A DNA stretch of 6,104 nt from an uncultured Opitutaceae bacterium (lineage in GTDB: Bacteria > Verrucomicrobiota > Verrucomicrobiae > Opitutales > Opitutaceae): NCBI GenBank assembly GCA_946482625.1, contig CAMLSH010000243.1, positions 1 through 6,104 of the forward strand, written 5' to 3'. Numbering within the stretch: position 1 is the first letter of the stretch; each line of letters starts with the position of its first letter. Below, piece after piece: positions 1-5,744 of the stretch. The position numbers and the translations under genes were made by a program. The notes below the pieces were generated by a model. The model saw nothing but the letters and a program-made list of their open reading frames with translations, ran no database searches and was not told where the DNA came from.

Positions 1-866
1 TGCTGCGCCCGCCTCTGCTTCTTCAATTCCATCGCCGCTTCGTGCAAATTCTCCTCGATACGCAGCCGGCGAAAAATCCCCCACTGCTCCGTACTGAGCG
101 CCGCCTTCGCACCCTCCAAAAAGGTCGCATCAAACGTATTGAGCCCGGTCTCCGGATCTACCGGCAATCCCTGCGGCTCATCTCCGATCGTTGAGATCAC
201 CCGGTTTATCTTCTCAATCTGGCTGTCGGACAACGGCACTCCGCGAATATATGCCTCCCCCATCAGGTGAAACCCAAGTAGTCGTATGCCGCCAACTCCG
301 GGCATCGTTTGCATCTCCGCAAAGTACGTCGGTCCTACCAACGCGACAATTTGCTGATCGATCCTCGCTCGCTCCGCCTGCACCAACGCCTCAAACTCCG
401 GCCCACGCCTCGGCAGCCCGCTTTTCTTCGCCGCAATGCTCAGATCGATCTCAGCCAGTTCCTTGCTCATCAAAAGATCTTTCAACCGCCGCCGATCATC
501 CGCGCTCACCGGCGCCGCCTCAATTGCCTGACTGTGCTTTGCTGCCGCGAAGCTGTTATGCCTCCGCTCTAGATAAGCGTCGTCATCCGCCTGCGAATAA
601 CTCTCCACCGCCCGCCGCCAGCTCTCCGCATCTGTCGGCAACGCAAACAACGCATCGTCCCTCCGCGCCGAGTCACCCCCATTCCTCGTCGGCTCGTCAG
701 TGATCGCATCTCCCGCATCCCGAGCCTGCACCGCAGACGTCGGTCGCTTCTCTACCTCGCGCACCTGCGATTCATTCCGCTCCGATTCATCGCTCGGCAC
801 AGCGAAGTAAATCACGCACCCCGCCAAAATCACCACACTCCCCCAAAGAATCAGACGACGGTTCAT
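1..866 (-). CDS. Predicted lipoprotein of unknown function, C-terminus cut by window edge
   Basis: The frame is open from the ATG at 866 to the left edge (288 codons plus two bases) with no stop, so the C-terminus is missing. The start is well fixed because an in-frame TGA lies two codons upstream. The N-terminus has a basic stretch (N2-R3-R4), a hydrophobic segment and a classical lipobox LAGC (residues 14-17), which predicts lipidation at Cys17. Residues 24-90 are polar, acidic and probably disordered. From about 90 the protein looks helical and charged, with two LSxxQ motifs (LSDSQ 212-216, LSTEQ 257-261) and a basic end (LKKQRR). The LSxxQ motifs recall the LTxxQ motifs of Spy/CpxP-like periplasmic proteins. 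The overall order (RLKxLL near 127, a Phe/Ala/Asp-containing helix near 158-175, then the LSxxQ helices) resembles unassigned proteins I associate with Verrucomicrobiota. Both resemblances are recollection, not a search. Codon use is less GC-biased than in creC (ATA, CTA, GTA and TTG occur). It follows creC on the same strand after 136 bp, so it may be read through from creBC or have its own promoter. No enzymatic motif is visible. Confidence 0.85.
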   Translation of the reverse strand, partial: MNRRLILWGSVVILAGCVIYFAVPSDESERNESQVREVEKRPTSAVQARDAGDAITDEPTRNGGDSARRDDALFALPTDAESWRRAVESYSQADDDAYLERRHNSFAAAKHSQAIEAAPVSADDRRRLKDLLMSKELAEIDLSIAAKKSGLPRRGPEFEALVQAERARIDQQIVALVGPTYFAEMQTMPGVGGIRLLGFHLMGEAYIRGVPLSDSQIEKINRVISTIGDEPQGLPVDPETGLNTFDATFLEGAKAALSTEQWGIFRRLRIEENLHEAAMELKKQRRAQ

Positions 867-1002
867 ACGCTGTCACCGACCCTCAGCCAGACCGCCCCAC
901 AATGTCCATTCCATCCTCTTTCGCTCCAACCTTAGCGCCTTCGCATCGTCGCGCTTCACCTGCCCATCTCACACTAGACGCCTCAAACCACCTACGACCA
1001 AT
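867..1002 (-). other. Intergenic gap between creC and the lipoprotein gene
   Basis: This 136-bp gap holds no convincing gene and no clear promoter. An inverted repeat AGCGC (934-938) / GCGCT (951-955) with a 12-nt loop could form a weak hairpin, but no T-tract follows it on the minus strand, so a terminator after creC is not supported. A purine-rich GAGGG lies 13 nt before the lipoprotein ATG, too far for a good ribosome binding site. On the plus strand a TTCAC (955-959) is followed by CTCAC (968-972). This is like the E. coli CreB tag in composition, but the spacing is 8 rather than 6 and one base differs. Confidence 0.5.
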
Positions 1003-2490
1003 CTACCCCCGCCCCTTCAACCTCAACTCCGCCCACGCCCCGCCCTCCGCCCGATTCCCCACCACCGCCTCGCCGTCGTGCAGATGCGCGATCTCCCGCA
1101 CCAGGCTCAGCCCCAACCCCGTGCTCTTCACACCACTCCCCGGCCGCGGCAGCGAATAAAACCGCTCAAACACCCGCCCCAGCGCGAAGTCCGGTATTCC
1201 CGTGCCCGAATCCTCAATACGCACCACCGCGCCCGCATCCCCGTCCTCCAAGACCACCGCAACCTCCACCCGCCCTCCCGCCGGCGTGAACTCCAACGCG
1301 TTCTGCAAAAACGCCGCCACCGCCTGCCCCAGCAGCCCGCGATCTCCTCGCACCAAAATCCCGTCAGACCCACTCCCGCTCCGCTCTTCCTGATCCCCAG
1401 CCGCCGCACCCGCTTTCATCGCCAGCACCACCCCGCGCGCCTGCGCCCCCGCCTGAGCCGCATCGACCACTTCACGCACGAGCCCGCTCAACTCCACCTC
1501 CACAAAATCCGCCCGCGCCTTCCGCGCTTCGAGCGACGCCAGCTGCAACAGCTGATCCACGATTCGCTGAATTCGCGCCGTCTCCGCGCGAATGTTGCCG
1601 ACAAATTTTTCCCGCGCCTCCTCCGGCGGCTTCTCTGCCAGAATCTCCGCCGCACCCCGGATCGCCGACAGCGGCGATTTGATCTCATGCGTCAGCGCCT
1701 GCACGTAACGCTCGACATACGCCTTCCCATCGAGCGCCGCGCGCATCTCGTCGAACGCCTGCTGCAACTCTCCGACTTCACGTCCCGCCAGCCGCGGCAA
1801 TTTCGCCGGCCGCCCATCGCGCACAGCTCGCGCATACTGCGTGAGCCTCGCCAGCGGCGTCGCGATCCAGATCGAAAACGCCACGCCCAAAGCAACAAGC
1901 AGCCCGCCACCGATCGCCCCAGCCACCGCCAGCCGTATCCGCGCAGCCCGCACAAGTTCGTTCACGCTCGCCGCCGGTTTTCCCACCGCAAGCACACCCA
2001 CTGTCTCCCCATCGGCCGTCGTCACCGGTGCCGCGACATAGAGCACCAGCGCTTCTTCATCCGCCGGCACGTCGTAAGACGCCCGCGCCCCGTATTCACC
2101 GCGCAACGTCCGCGCCACATCACGCTTCTGCGAAAAATCCTCCCCCACCTGCCGCCCGTCGTCCGAGTCGTAAACCACCTGCCCACGTCCATCCGTCACA
2201 TACACGCGCAGATCCACCTGTGTCTTCGTGATGGAATAAACCTTCGCCGAAAACCGCCGCGCAAACGCCCCCTCCAGCACCGCCTTCACCCGCCGCGCGT
2301 CGATCGCCCCCTCCTCCACGGCTTCCACCCCGACCGCATGCGCCAGCAAATGCGCCGCGTCGACCAATGGTACCTCCATCGACTCCAGATACCGCGGCCG
2401 CAGCTCCTCGATGCTCCGCGACACCAGATAATAAACACCGCCGCCCACCACGAGCAGGTACACGAGCAGGATGCGCGTCCGGAGTGTCAT
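1003..2490 (-). CDS. creC: Sensor histidine kinase CreC
   Basis: A 495-residue inner-membrane histidine kinase, expected to autophosphorylate and pass phosphate to CreB. A transmembrane segment at about 5-23 and a second at about 186-209 enclose a periplasmic sensor domain. That domain carries blocks I recognise from E. coli CreC: YVTDGRGQVVYDS (97-109), TLRGEYGARAS (128-138) and YVAAPV (151-156). A HAMP-like region follows (about 206-258). The kinase core is complete: H-box LTHEIKSPL with phosphoacceptor His268, N-box with Asn397, G1 DSGTGIPD (427-434), F-box FERFYSLPR (441-449) and G2 STGLGLSLV (456-464). Length is close to the E. coli protein, apart from a Gly/Ser/acidic insertion at about 361-377 between the dimerisation and ATPase domains. 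The ATG at 2490 is preceded by a purine-rich ribosome binding site. creB ends 52 bp upstream, so the pair is probably cotranscribed. creD does not follow it, unlike E. coli. The family assignment rests on recalled similarity and is strong. Confidence 0.95.
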   Translation of the reverse strand: MTLRTRILLVYLLVVGGGVYYLVSRSIEELRPRYLESMEVPLVDAAHLLAHAVGVEAVEEGAIDARRVKAVLEGAFARRFSAKVYSITKTQVDLRVYVTDGRGQVVYDSDDGRQVGEDFSQKRDVARTLRGEYGARASYDVPADEEALVLYVAAPVTTADGETVGVLAVGKPAASVNELVRAARIRLAVAGAIGGGLLVALGVAFSIWIATPLARLTQYARAVRDGRPAKLPRLAGREVGELQQAFDEMRAALDGKAYVERYVQALTHEIKSPLSAIRGAAEILAEKPPEEAREKFVGNIRAETARIQRIVDQLLQLASLEARKARADFVEVELSGLVREVVDAAQAGAQARGVVLAMKAGAAAGDQEERSGSGSDGILVRGDRGLLGQAVAAFLQNALEFTPAGGRVEVAVVLEDGDAGAVVRIEDSGTGIPDFALGRVFERFYSLPRPGSGVKSTGLGLSLVREIAHLHDGEAVVGNRAEGGAWAELRLKGRG

Positions 2491-2494
2491 GCGG

Positions 2495-2510
2495 CTCTTC
2501 CCTCTTCCTC
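2495..2510 (-). promoter_or_regulatory. Ribosome binding site of creC
   Basis: A 16-nt all-purine run, GAGGAAGAGGGAAGAG on the minus strand, ends four bases before the creC ATG. It contains GAGG at 10 nt spacing and AGGA at 15 nt. It is the best Shine-Dalgarno-like sequence in the window and supports the ATG at 2490 as the creC start. The 52-bp creB-creC gap shows no terminator-like hairpin, which agrees with cotranscription. Confidence 0.65.
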
Positions 2511-2542
2511 GTTCTCTTTCGTCAGGCTGGCCGGCATGCCCC

Positions 2543-3319
2543 TCACCCTTTCAACGAATATCCCATTCCCCGGTGCGTCTGGATCGGATCCAGCTCCGCG
2601 CCGCCGTTGCTCTCAACGACACCCGAAGCCAGCGCCGCCGCGCGCAACTTCGCCCGCAACGTCTTGATGTGCGCATCCACCGTGCGATCCAGACTCGCTC
2701 CCGGATCTTCCCACGCCTGCGTCATGAGTTCATCACGCGAATACACCCGCCCACGCCGCGTCAGCAGCGTTTTGAGCAGCCGGTACTCATAACGCGTCAA
2801 CTCCAGCCGCTGCCCGCGAAACCTCACCTCGCATCGTTCCACATCGTGAAAAAATTCGTCCGCCTTCGCCGCGCCATTCGCGCCACTCACCACGCCAGCT
2901 GCCAGCACCGCCGGCTCCGCACTCGCCCCCACAGCCACCGTCGCACCCCGCCGCAAAATCGCCTTCACTCGCGCGCAGACTTCGCGCGGCGAAAATGGCT
3001 TTGTTACATAATCGTCCCCGCCGATCTCCAGCCCCACGATCCGGTCGATCTCGTCCGCCCGCGCCGTTAAAAACAAAACCGGCACCACCGACTGCGCCCG
3101 GATTTTTTTGCACAACTCAAAGCCGTTCACATCGGGCAACCCGACATCGAGGACAACCAGCGCCACCGCCTTTCCTGCTGTCGTCGCGTGAGCCAGTTCT
3201 TCCAGCGCCTCGCGGCCCGTCGTTCGCCACACCGGCTCAAAACCCTCCGTCTTCAATGCATACACGAGCGTATCCGCGATAGTCGGCTCGTCTTCGACGA
3301 TAAGAATAGTCTGGGGCAT
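2543..3319 (-). CDS. creB: Response regulator CreB (OmpR/PhoB type)
   Basis: A 258-residue cytoplasmic transcription factor, partner of the adjacent CreC. The receiver domain (about 1-122) has the acidic pocket (Glu9, Asp10), phosphoacceptor Asp58 in VVLDVGLPD, switch Thr85 in LFLTAR and Lys107 in TKPFSPREVCARV. A winged-helix DNA-binding domain (about 157-258) has LTRYEYRLLKTLL (174-186), RVYSRDELM (191-199), the recognition-helix region DRTVDAHIKTLRAKLR (211-226) and the C-terminal THRGMGYSL wing. IADTLVY (14-20) and THRGMGYSL are close to E. coli CreB. The ATG at 3319 gives an N-terminus matching the family (PQTILIVEDE). A longer upstream frame from 3382 would add 21 residues unlike the family and was not chosen. 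The interdomain linker (about 125-156) is Ala/Gly-rich, and a further short insertion (about 229-244) precedes the wing; together they account for the protein being longer than the 229 residues of the E. coli form. The Shine-Dalgarno sequence is weak. Divergent from the TPR gene. Confidence 0.94.
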   Translation of the reverse strand: MPQTILIVEDEPTIADTLVYALKTEGFEPVWRTTGREALEELAHATTAGKAVALVVLDVGLPDVNGFELCKKIRAQSVVPVLFLTARADEIDRIVGLEIGGDDYVTKPFSPREVCARVKAILRRGATVAVGASAEPAVLAAGVVSGANGAAKADEFFHDVERCEVRFRGQRLELTRYEYRLLKTLLTRRGRVYSRDELMTQAWEDPGASLDRTVDAHIKTLRAKLRAAALASGVVESNGGAELDPIQTHRGMGYSLKG

Positions 3320-3494
3320 GGCGCAGGGTTTCCCGAGAAAGTGATCCGGCCGGGATCGTGCGACCACGCCTCGGGTGCGCAAGTTTCCTCTCCGCCAAAA
3401 CTCCGTTCAACCTTCGGATACACTCCTCGTTCTCCGCCCCGCAACCGCCGAAACGACCTCGACTCGCTCGTCCGGGGCCGCTGCGCTCAACCGC
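3320..3494. promoter_or_regulatory. Divergent intergenic region between creB and the TPR membrane protein gene
   Basis: This 175-bp gap must carry the creB(C) promoter and probably that of the divergent membrane protein gene, if the latter starts at 3495. By eye the best minus-strand sigma70-like candidate is TTGAAC (3410-3405), a 17-bp spacer, then GAAACT (3387-3382). Its -10 matches the consensus at only three of six bases, so I do not call it firmly. No perfect TTCAC-N6-TTCAC CreB tag is visible on either strand. An inverted repeat at 3343-3357 is listed separately. Neither flanking gene has a good Shine-Dalgarno sequence here. Confidence 0.45.
3343..3357. repeat. Short inverted repeat GATCC-N5-GGATC upstream of creB
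   Basis: Perfect 5-bp arms GATCC (3343-3347) and GGATC (3353-3357) flank a GC-only centre, GGCCG. The element lies 23 bp upstream of the creB ATG, within the likely 5' leader or promoter-proximal region. It could be an operator or a small leader hairpin. In DNA this GC-rich a 5-bp inverted repeat can occur by chance. Confidence 0.4.
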
Positions 3495-5648
3495 ATGTCC
3501 GTCCCGCCGCCCGCCCCGGCTCCGTCCTCATTCTGGGAATCCCCTTTCGCCACCATCGCAGGTGTACTTGTCCTCGTTGCGGCGCTGATCGCCGCCTACA
3601 GCAACTCCTTCACCGTCCCCTTCATGCTGGACGACGCCGACTCGATCACGAGCAACCCGTCGATCCGCAGCTTCGCCACCGCCTGGTTTCCGCCCTCAGG
3701 CAGCGGCATCACCACCAGCGGACGCCCGCTGCTCAACCTCTCGCTCGCGATCAACTATGCGATCCACGGCTCCGACGCGTTCGGCTACCACGCGGGCAAC
3801 CTCCTCATCCACACGCTCGGCGCGCTTACGCTGTGGGGCGTCATCCGCCGCACCCTTCGCCAGCCGCTTCTGGCCCGCCGCTTTTCCACCCACGCCACTC
3901 CTCTCGCCTGGTGCGCCGCCGCGCTCTGGGCGTTGCATCCCCTGCAAACCGAATCCGTCACCTACGTCATCCAACGTGCAGAATCCCTCGTCGGTCTTTT
4001 CTACCTGCTCACCCTCTACTGCTTCATCCGCGCCACCGAAAAACCTGGAGCATCGTCACGTCCTTGGTTTCTGGTTACGGTTTTCGCCTGCCTCGCCGGC
4101 ATGGCCTCCAAAGAGGTCATGGCCTCCGCACCGCTGCTCGTTTTTCTCTACGACCGCACCTTCGTTTCCGGCTCCTTCGCCGACAGCTGGAAACGACACC
4201 GGAAACTCCATCTCTCCCTCGCCGCCACCTGGATCATGCTTCTGGCATGTATCATCCAGAGCGGCGGACGCGGCTCCACGGTCGGCTACACGCACGTCGC
4301 TTGGTGGGAGTACGCCATTACCCAAGGCCCCGCGATCGTCGGCTATCTCTGGCGCTCGGTCTGGCCGGCGAATCTGATTTTCGACTACGGCGCCATCGTC
4401 GAAAAAAATCCCGCGGTGATCATCCCCACTTGCGCCGCGATCCTCGTGCTCCTCGGTCTCGCGATTCACGCCCTGCGAAACCGACCGGTCGCGGGCTTCG
4501 CCTTCGCCTGGTTCTTCCTGATCCTCGCGCCAACCTCCAGCATCGTCCCCGTCGCCACACAAACCGTCGCCGAGCACCGCATGTATCTGCCGCTCGCCGC
4601 TGTCGTCGTCCCCGCGGCCATTCTGCTTCACCTCTGGAGCCAACGCTATGCGTGGATGGTCCTGAGCGTTCTCCTGGTCGCGGCCGGACTCCGCACGCAC
4701 GACCGCAACCACGATTACCGCAGCGAACTCGCCATCTGGGAAGACACCGTCGCCCGCGTCCCCGACAGCGTCCGCGCACTCAACAATCTCGGCTCAATCC
4801 TCTTCCGCGAAGGCCGCGCCGAAGAAGCCACGGTACAGTTCCACGCCGCCATCGAACTCATACCTGAATACGCGGACGCCCACCACAACCTCGGCTGTGC
4901 CTTGATCAACCTCCAGCGTCCCGCTGAAGCCGTCATCGCCATCGAGCACGCCCTCTCGTTGTCGCCCCAAAACCCGCAGTTCCTCGCCTCTCTCGGCAAC
5001 GCCTACATCGAAACCAGCCAGCCCGAAAAAGCCCTCGCCGCCTACCAACAAGCCGTCGCTCTCAAGCCCGCCCAGGCCACTCACAGCTTCAACATCGCCA
5101 ATACGTTGATGAAGCTCGACCGCATGGAGGAGGCTGGCCGTATGTATCTGACCGCGCTCGAGCTCGCCCCCAACGACGTCGAGATCGTCAACAACTACGC
5201 CACTTGGCTTCGCCGCAGCAACCGCCCGACCGACGCCGTCCCCGTCCTCGAAAAAGCGCTGCGCCTCAGCCCCGGTTCAGCCCGGGTTCACTCGAATCTC
5301 GGGATCTGCCTGATCCAGTCCGGTCGCCCCGCCGACGGTATTCGCCAACTGGAGATAGCGCTGCCCCTCGATCCCGATCTGCCCCAGACCCGCTATAACC
5401 TCGGCACCGCCTACGCCGAAAACGGCCGCCCCGCCGACGCCATTCCGCACTTCGAAGCGCTGCTCAAACTCAGCGCACCGACCGCCGAACTGCTCGACAA
5501 CCTCGGAGTTCTCTACGCGCAAACCCAGCGCTACAGCGAGGCCATTGCCACCTTTCGCCGCGCCCTCGAACTCGATCCCACTCATCGCAACGCCCGCGAA
5601 AATCTCGCTCAAATCGAGGGCTTCCTCCGACAGCAAAATGCCCGTTGA
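3495..5648 (+). CDS. TMTC-like polytopic membrane protein with eight C-terminal TPR repeats
   Basis: A 717-residue protein in two halves. Residues 1-400 are polytopic: a membrane segment at about 18-36, then several more (about 100-117, 136-147, 165-178, 191-212, 240-254, 310-326, 334-350, 366-381, 386-399). Motifs resemble the TMTC group of GT-C-fold proteins: MLDDADSI after the first membrane segment (acidic pair Asp46-Asp47), GRPLLNLSLAINYAI (76-90), HPLQTESVTYVIQRAES (148-164), MASKEV (203-208) and EHRMYLPLA (360-368). Residues 425-696 form eight TPRs. In GT-C enzymes the acid after the first helix is catalytic and the donor is a lipid-linked sugar, so glycosyl transfer to an envelope or secreted protein is a reasonable inference; substrate and activity are unknown. 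I chose the ATG at 3495. A GTG at 3375 would add 40 residues with lower third-position GC and no membrane or domain signal; neither start has a Shine-Dalgarno sequence. A GH28 gene follows after 96 bp. An alternative reading is a TPR scaffold that has lost catalysis. Confidence 0.88.
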   Translation: MSVPPPAPAPSSFWESPFATIAGVLVLVAALIAAYSNSFTVPFMLDDADSITSNPSIRSFATAWFPPSGSGITTSGRPLLNLSLAINYAIHGSDAFGYHAGNLLIHTLGALTLWGVIRRTLRQPLLARRFSTHATPLAWCAAALWALHPLQTESVTYVIQRAESLVGLFYLLTLYCFIRATEKPGASSRPWFLVTVFACLAGMASKEVMASAPLLVFLYDRTFVSGSFADSWKRHRKLHLSLAATWIMLLACIIQSGGRGSTVGYTHVAWWEYAITQGPAIVGYLWRSVWPANLIFDYGAIVEKNPAVIIPTCAAILVLLGLAIHALRNRPVAGFAFAWFFLILAPTSSIVPVATQTVAEHRMYLPLAAVVVPAAILLHLWSQRYAWMVLSVLLVAAGLRTHDRNHDYRSELAIWEDTVARVPDSVRALNNLGSILFREGRAEEATVQFHAAIELIPEYADAHHNLGCALINLQRPAEAVIAIEHALSLSPQNPQFLASLGNAYIETSQPEKALAAYQQAVALKPAQATHSFNIANTLMKLDRMEEAGRMYLTALELAPNDVEIVNNYATWLRRSNRPTDAVPVLEKALRLSPGSARVHSNLGICLIQSGRPADGIRQLEIALPLDPDLPQTRYNLGTAYAENGRPADAIPHFEALLKLSAPTAELLDNLGVLYAQTQRYSEAIATFRRALELDPTHRNARENLAQIEGFLRQQNAR
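4767..5582 (+). repeat. Eight tandem TPR-coding units (102-bp period)
   Basis: Residues 425-696 of the membrane protein divide into eight units of exactly 34 residues with no insertion. The position usually filled by Asn before Leu-Gly falls at 431, 465, 499 (Ser here), 533, 567, 601, 635 and 669. Each unit carries the TPR pattern: LG or a related pair early, a Gly/Arg/Pro-rich turn, A-[ILV] (as in EEA or ADAI) and a terminal Pro such as LSP, LAP or LDP. The repeats have diverged in DNA sequence, so this is an old protein-level array and not a recent duplication. A small tandem of two 11-mers with one mismatch (5269-5279 and 5280-5290) lies within repeats five and six. Confidence 0.9.
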
Positions 5649-5744
5649 GCCCGCGTTTAAAAGCGCGCCCCTGCAATCGACCCGTCCGGTGAAACGCGTT
5701 CTCGCCTCACCTTTCCTTCGAATAACGATTACCTGCTCTCACGC
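5649..5744 (+). other. Intergenic gap before the GH28 gene
   Basis: A 96-bp gap. It contains an imperfect inverted repeat (GGTGA at 5688-5692, TCACC at 5707-5711) with an ACGCGT palindrome in its loop. No T-tract follows directly, so neither a terminator for the TPR gene nor an operator is established. There is no Shine-Dalgarno sequence before the ATG at 5745 and no convincing sigma70 promoter. Cotranscription with the upstream gene or a separate promoter are both possible. Confidence 0.4.

Noticed and set aside
191..703. Plus-strand open frame opposite the lipoprotein gene
   Set aside because: Ser/Pro-rich with no recognisable domain. The minus-strand frame has a start fixed by an upstream stop, a lipobox and continuous coding to the window edge.
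934..955. Possible rho-independent terminator after creC
   Set aside because: The arms are only 5 bp with a 12-nt loop and no T-tract follows on the minus strand.
1078..2667. Long plus-strand open frame opposite creC
   Set aside because: It encodes an Arg/His/Pro/Gln-rich sequence with no domain, lies antisense to a clearly conserved kinase and runs into creB. This is typical of antisense frames in GC-rich DNA.
3320..3382. Upstream extension of creB by 21 residues
   Set aside because: The extension does not resemble any response regulator N-terminus, whereas the ATG at 3319 gives the normal start of the receiver domain.
3188..4867. Long plus-strand open frame overlapping creB and the TPR gene
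   Set aside because: The product is Arg/Pro/His-rich low complexity, out of frame with the TMTC/TPR protein, whose motifs and 34-residue periodicity show the true frame.
5265..5305. tRNA T-arm-like GGTTCA sequences
   Set aside because: They lie inside conserved TPR codons, and no acceptor stem, D-arm or anticodon arm can be found around them. They come from a small 11-mer tandem.
5688..5711. Inverted repeat after the TPR gene as a terminator
   Set aside because: Perfect pairing covers only 5 bp, the inner part mismatches and there is no T-tract directly after it.
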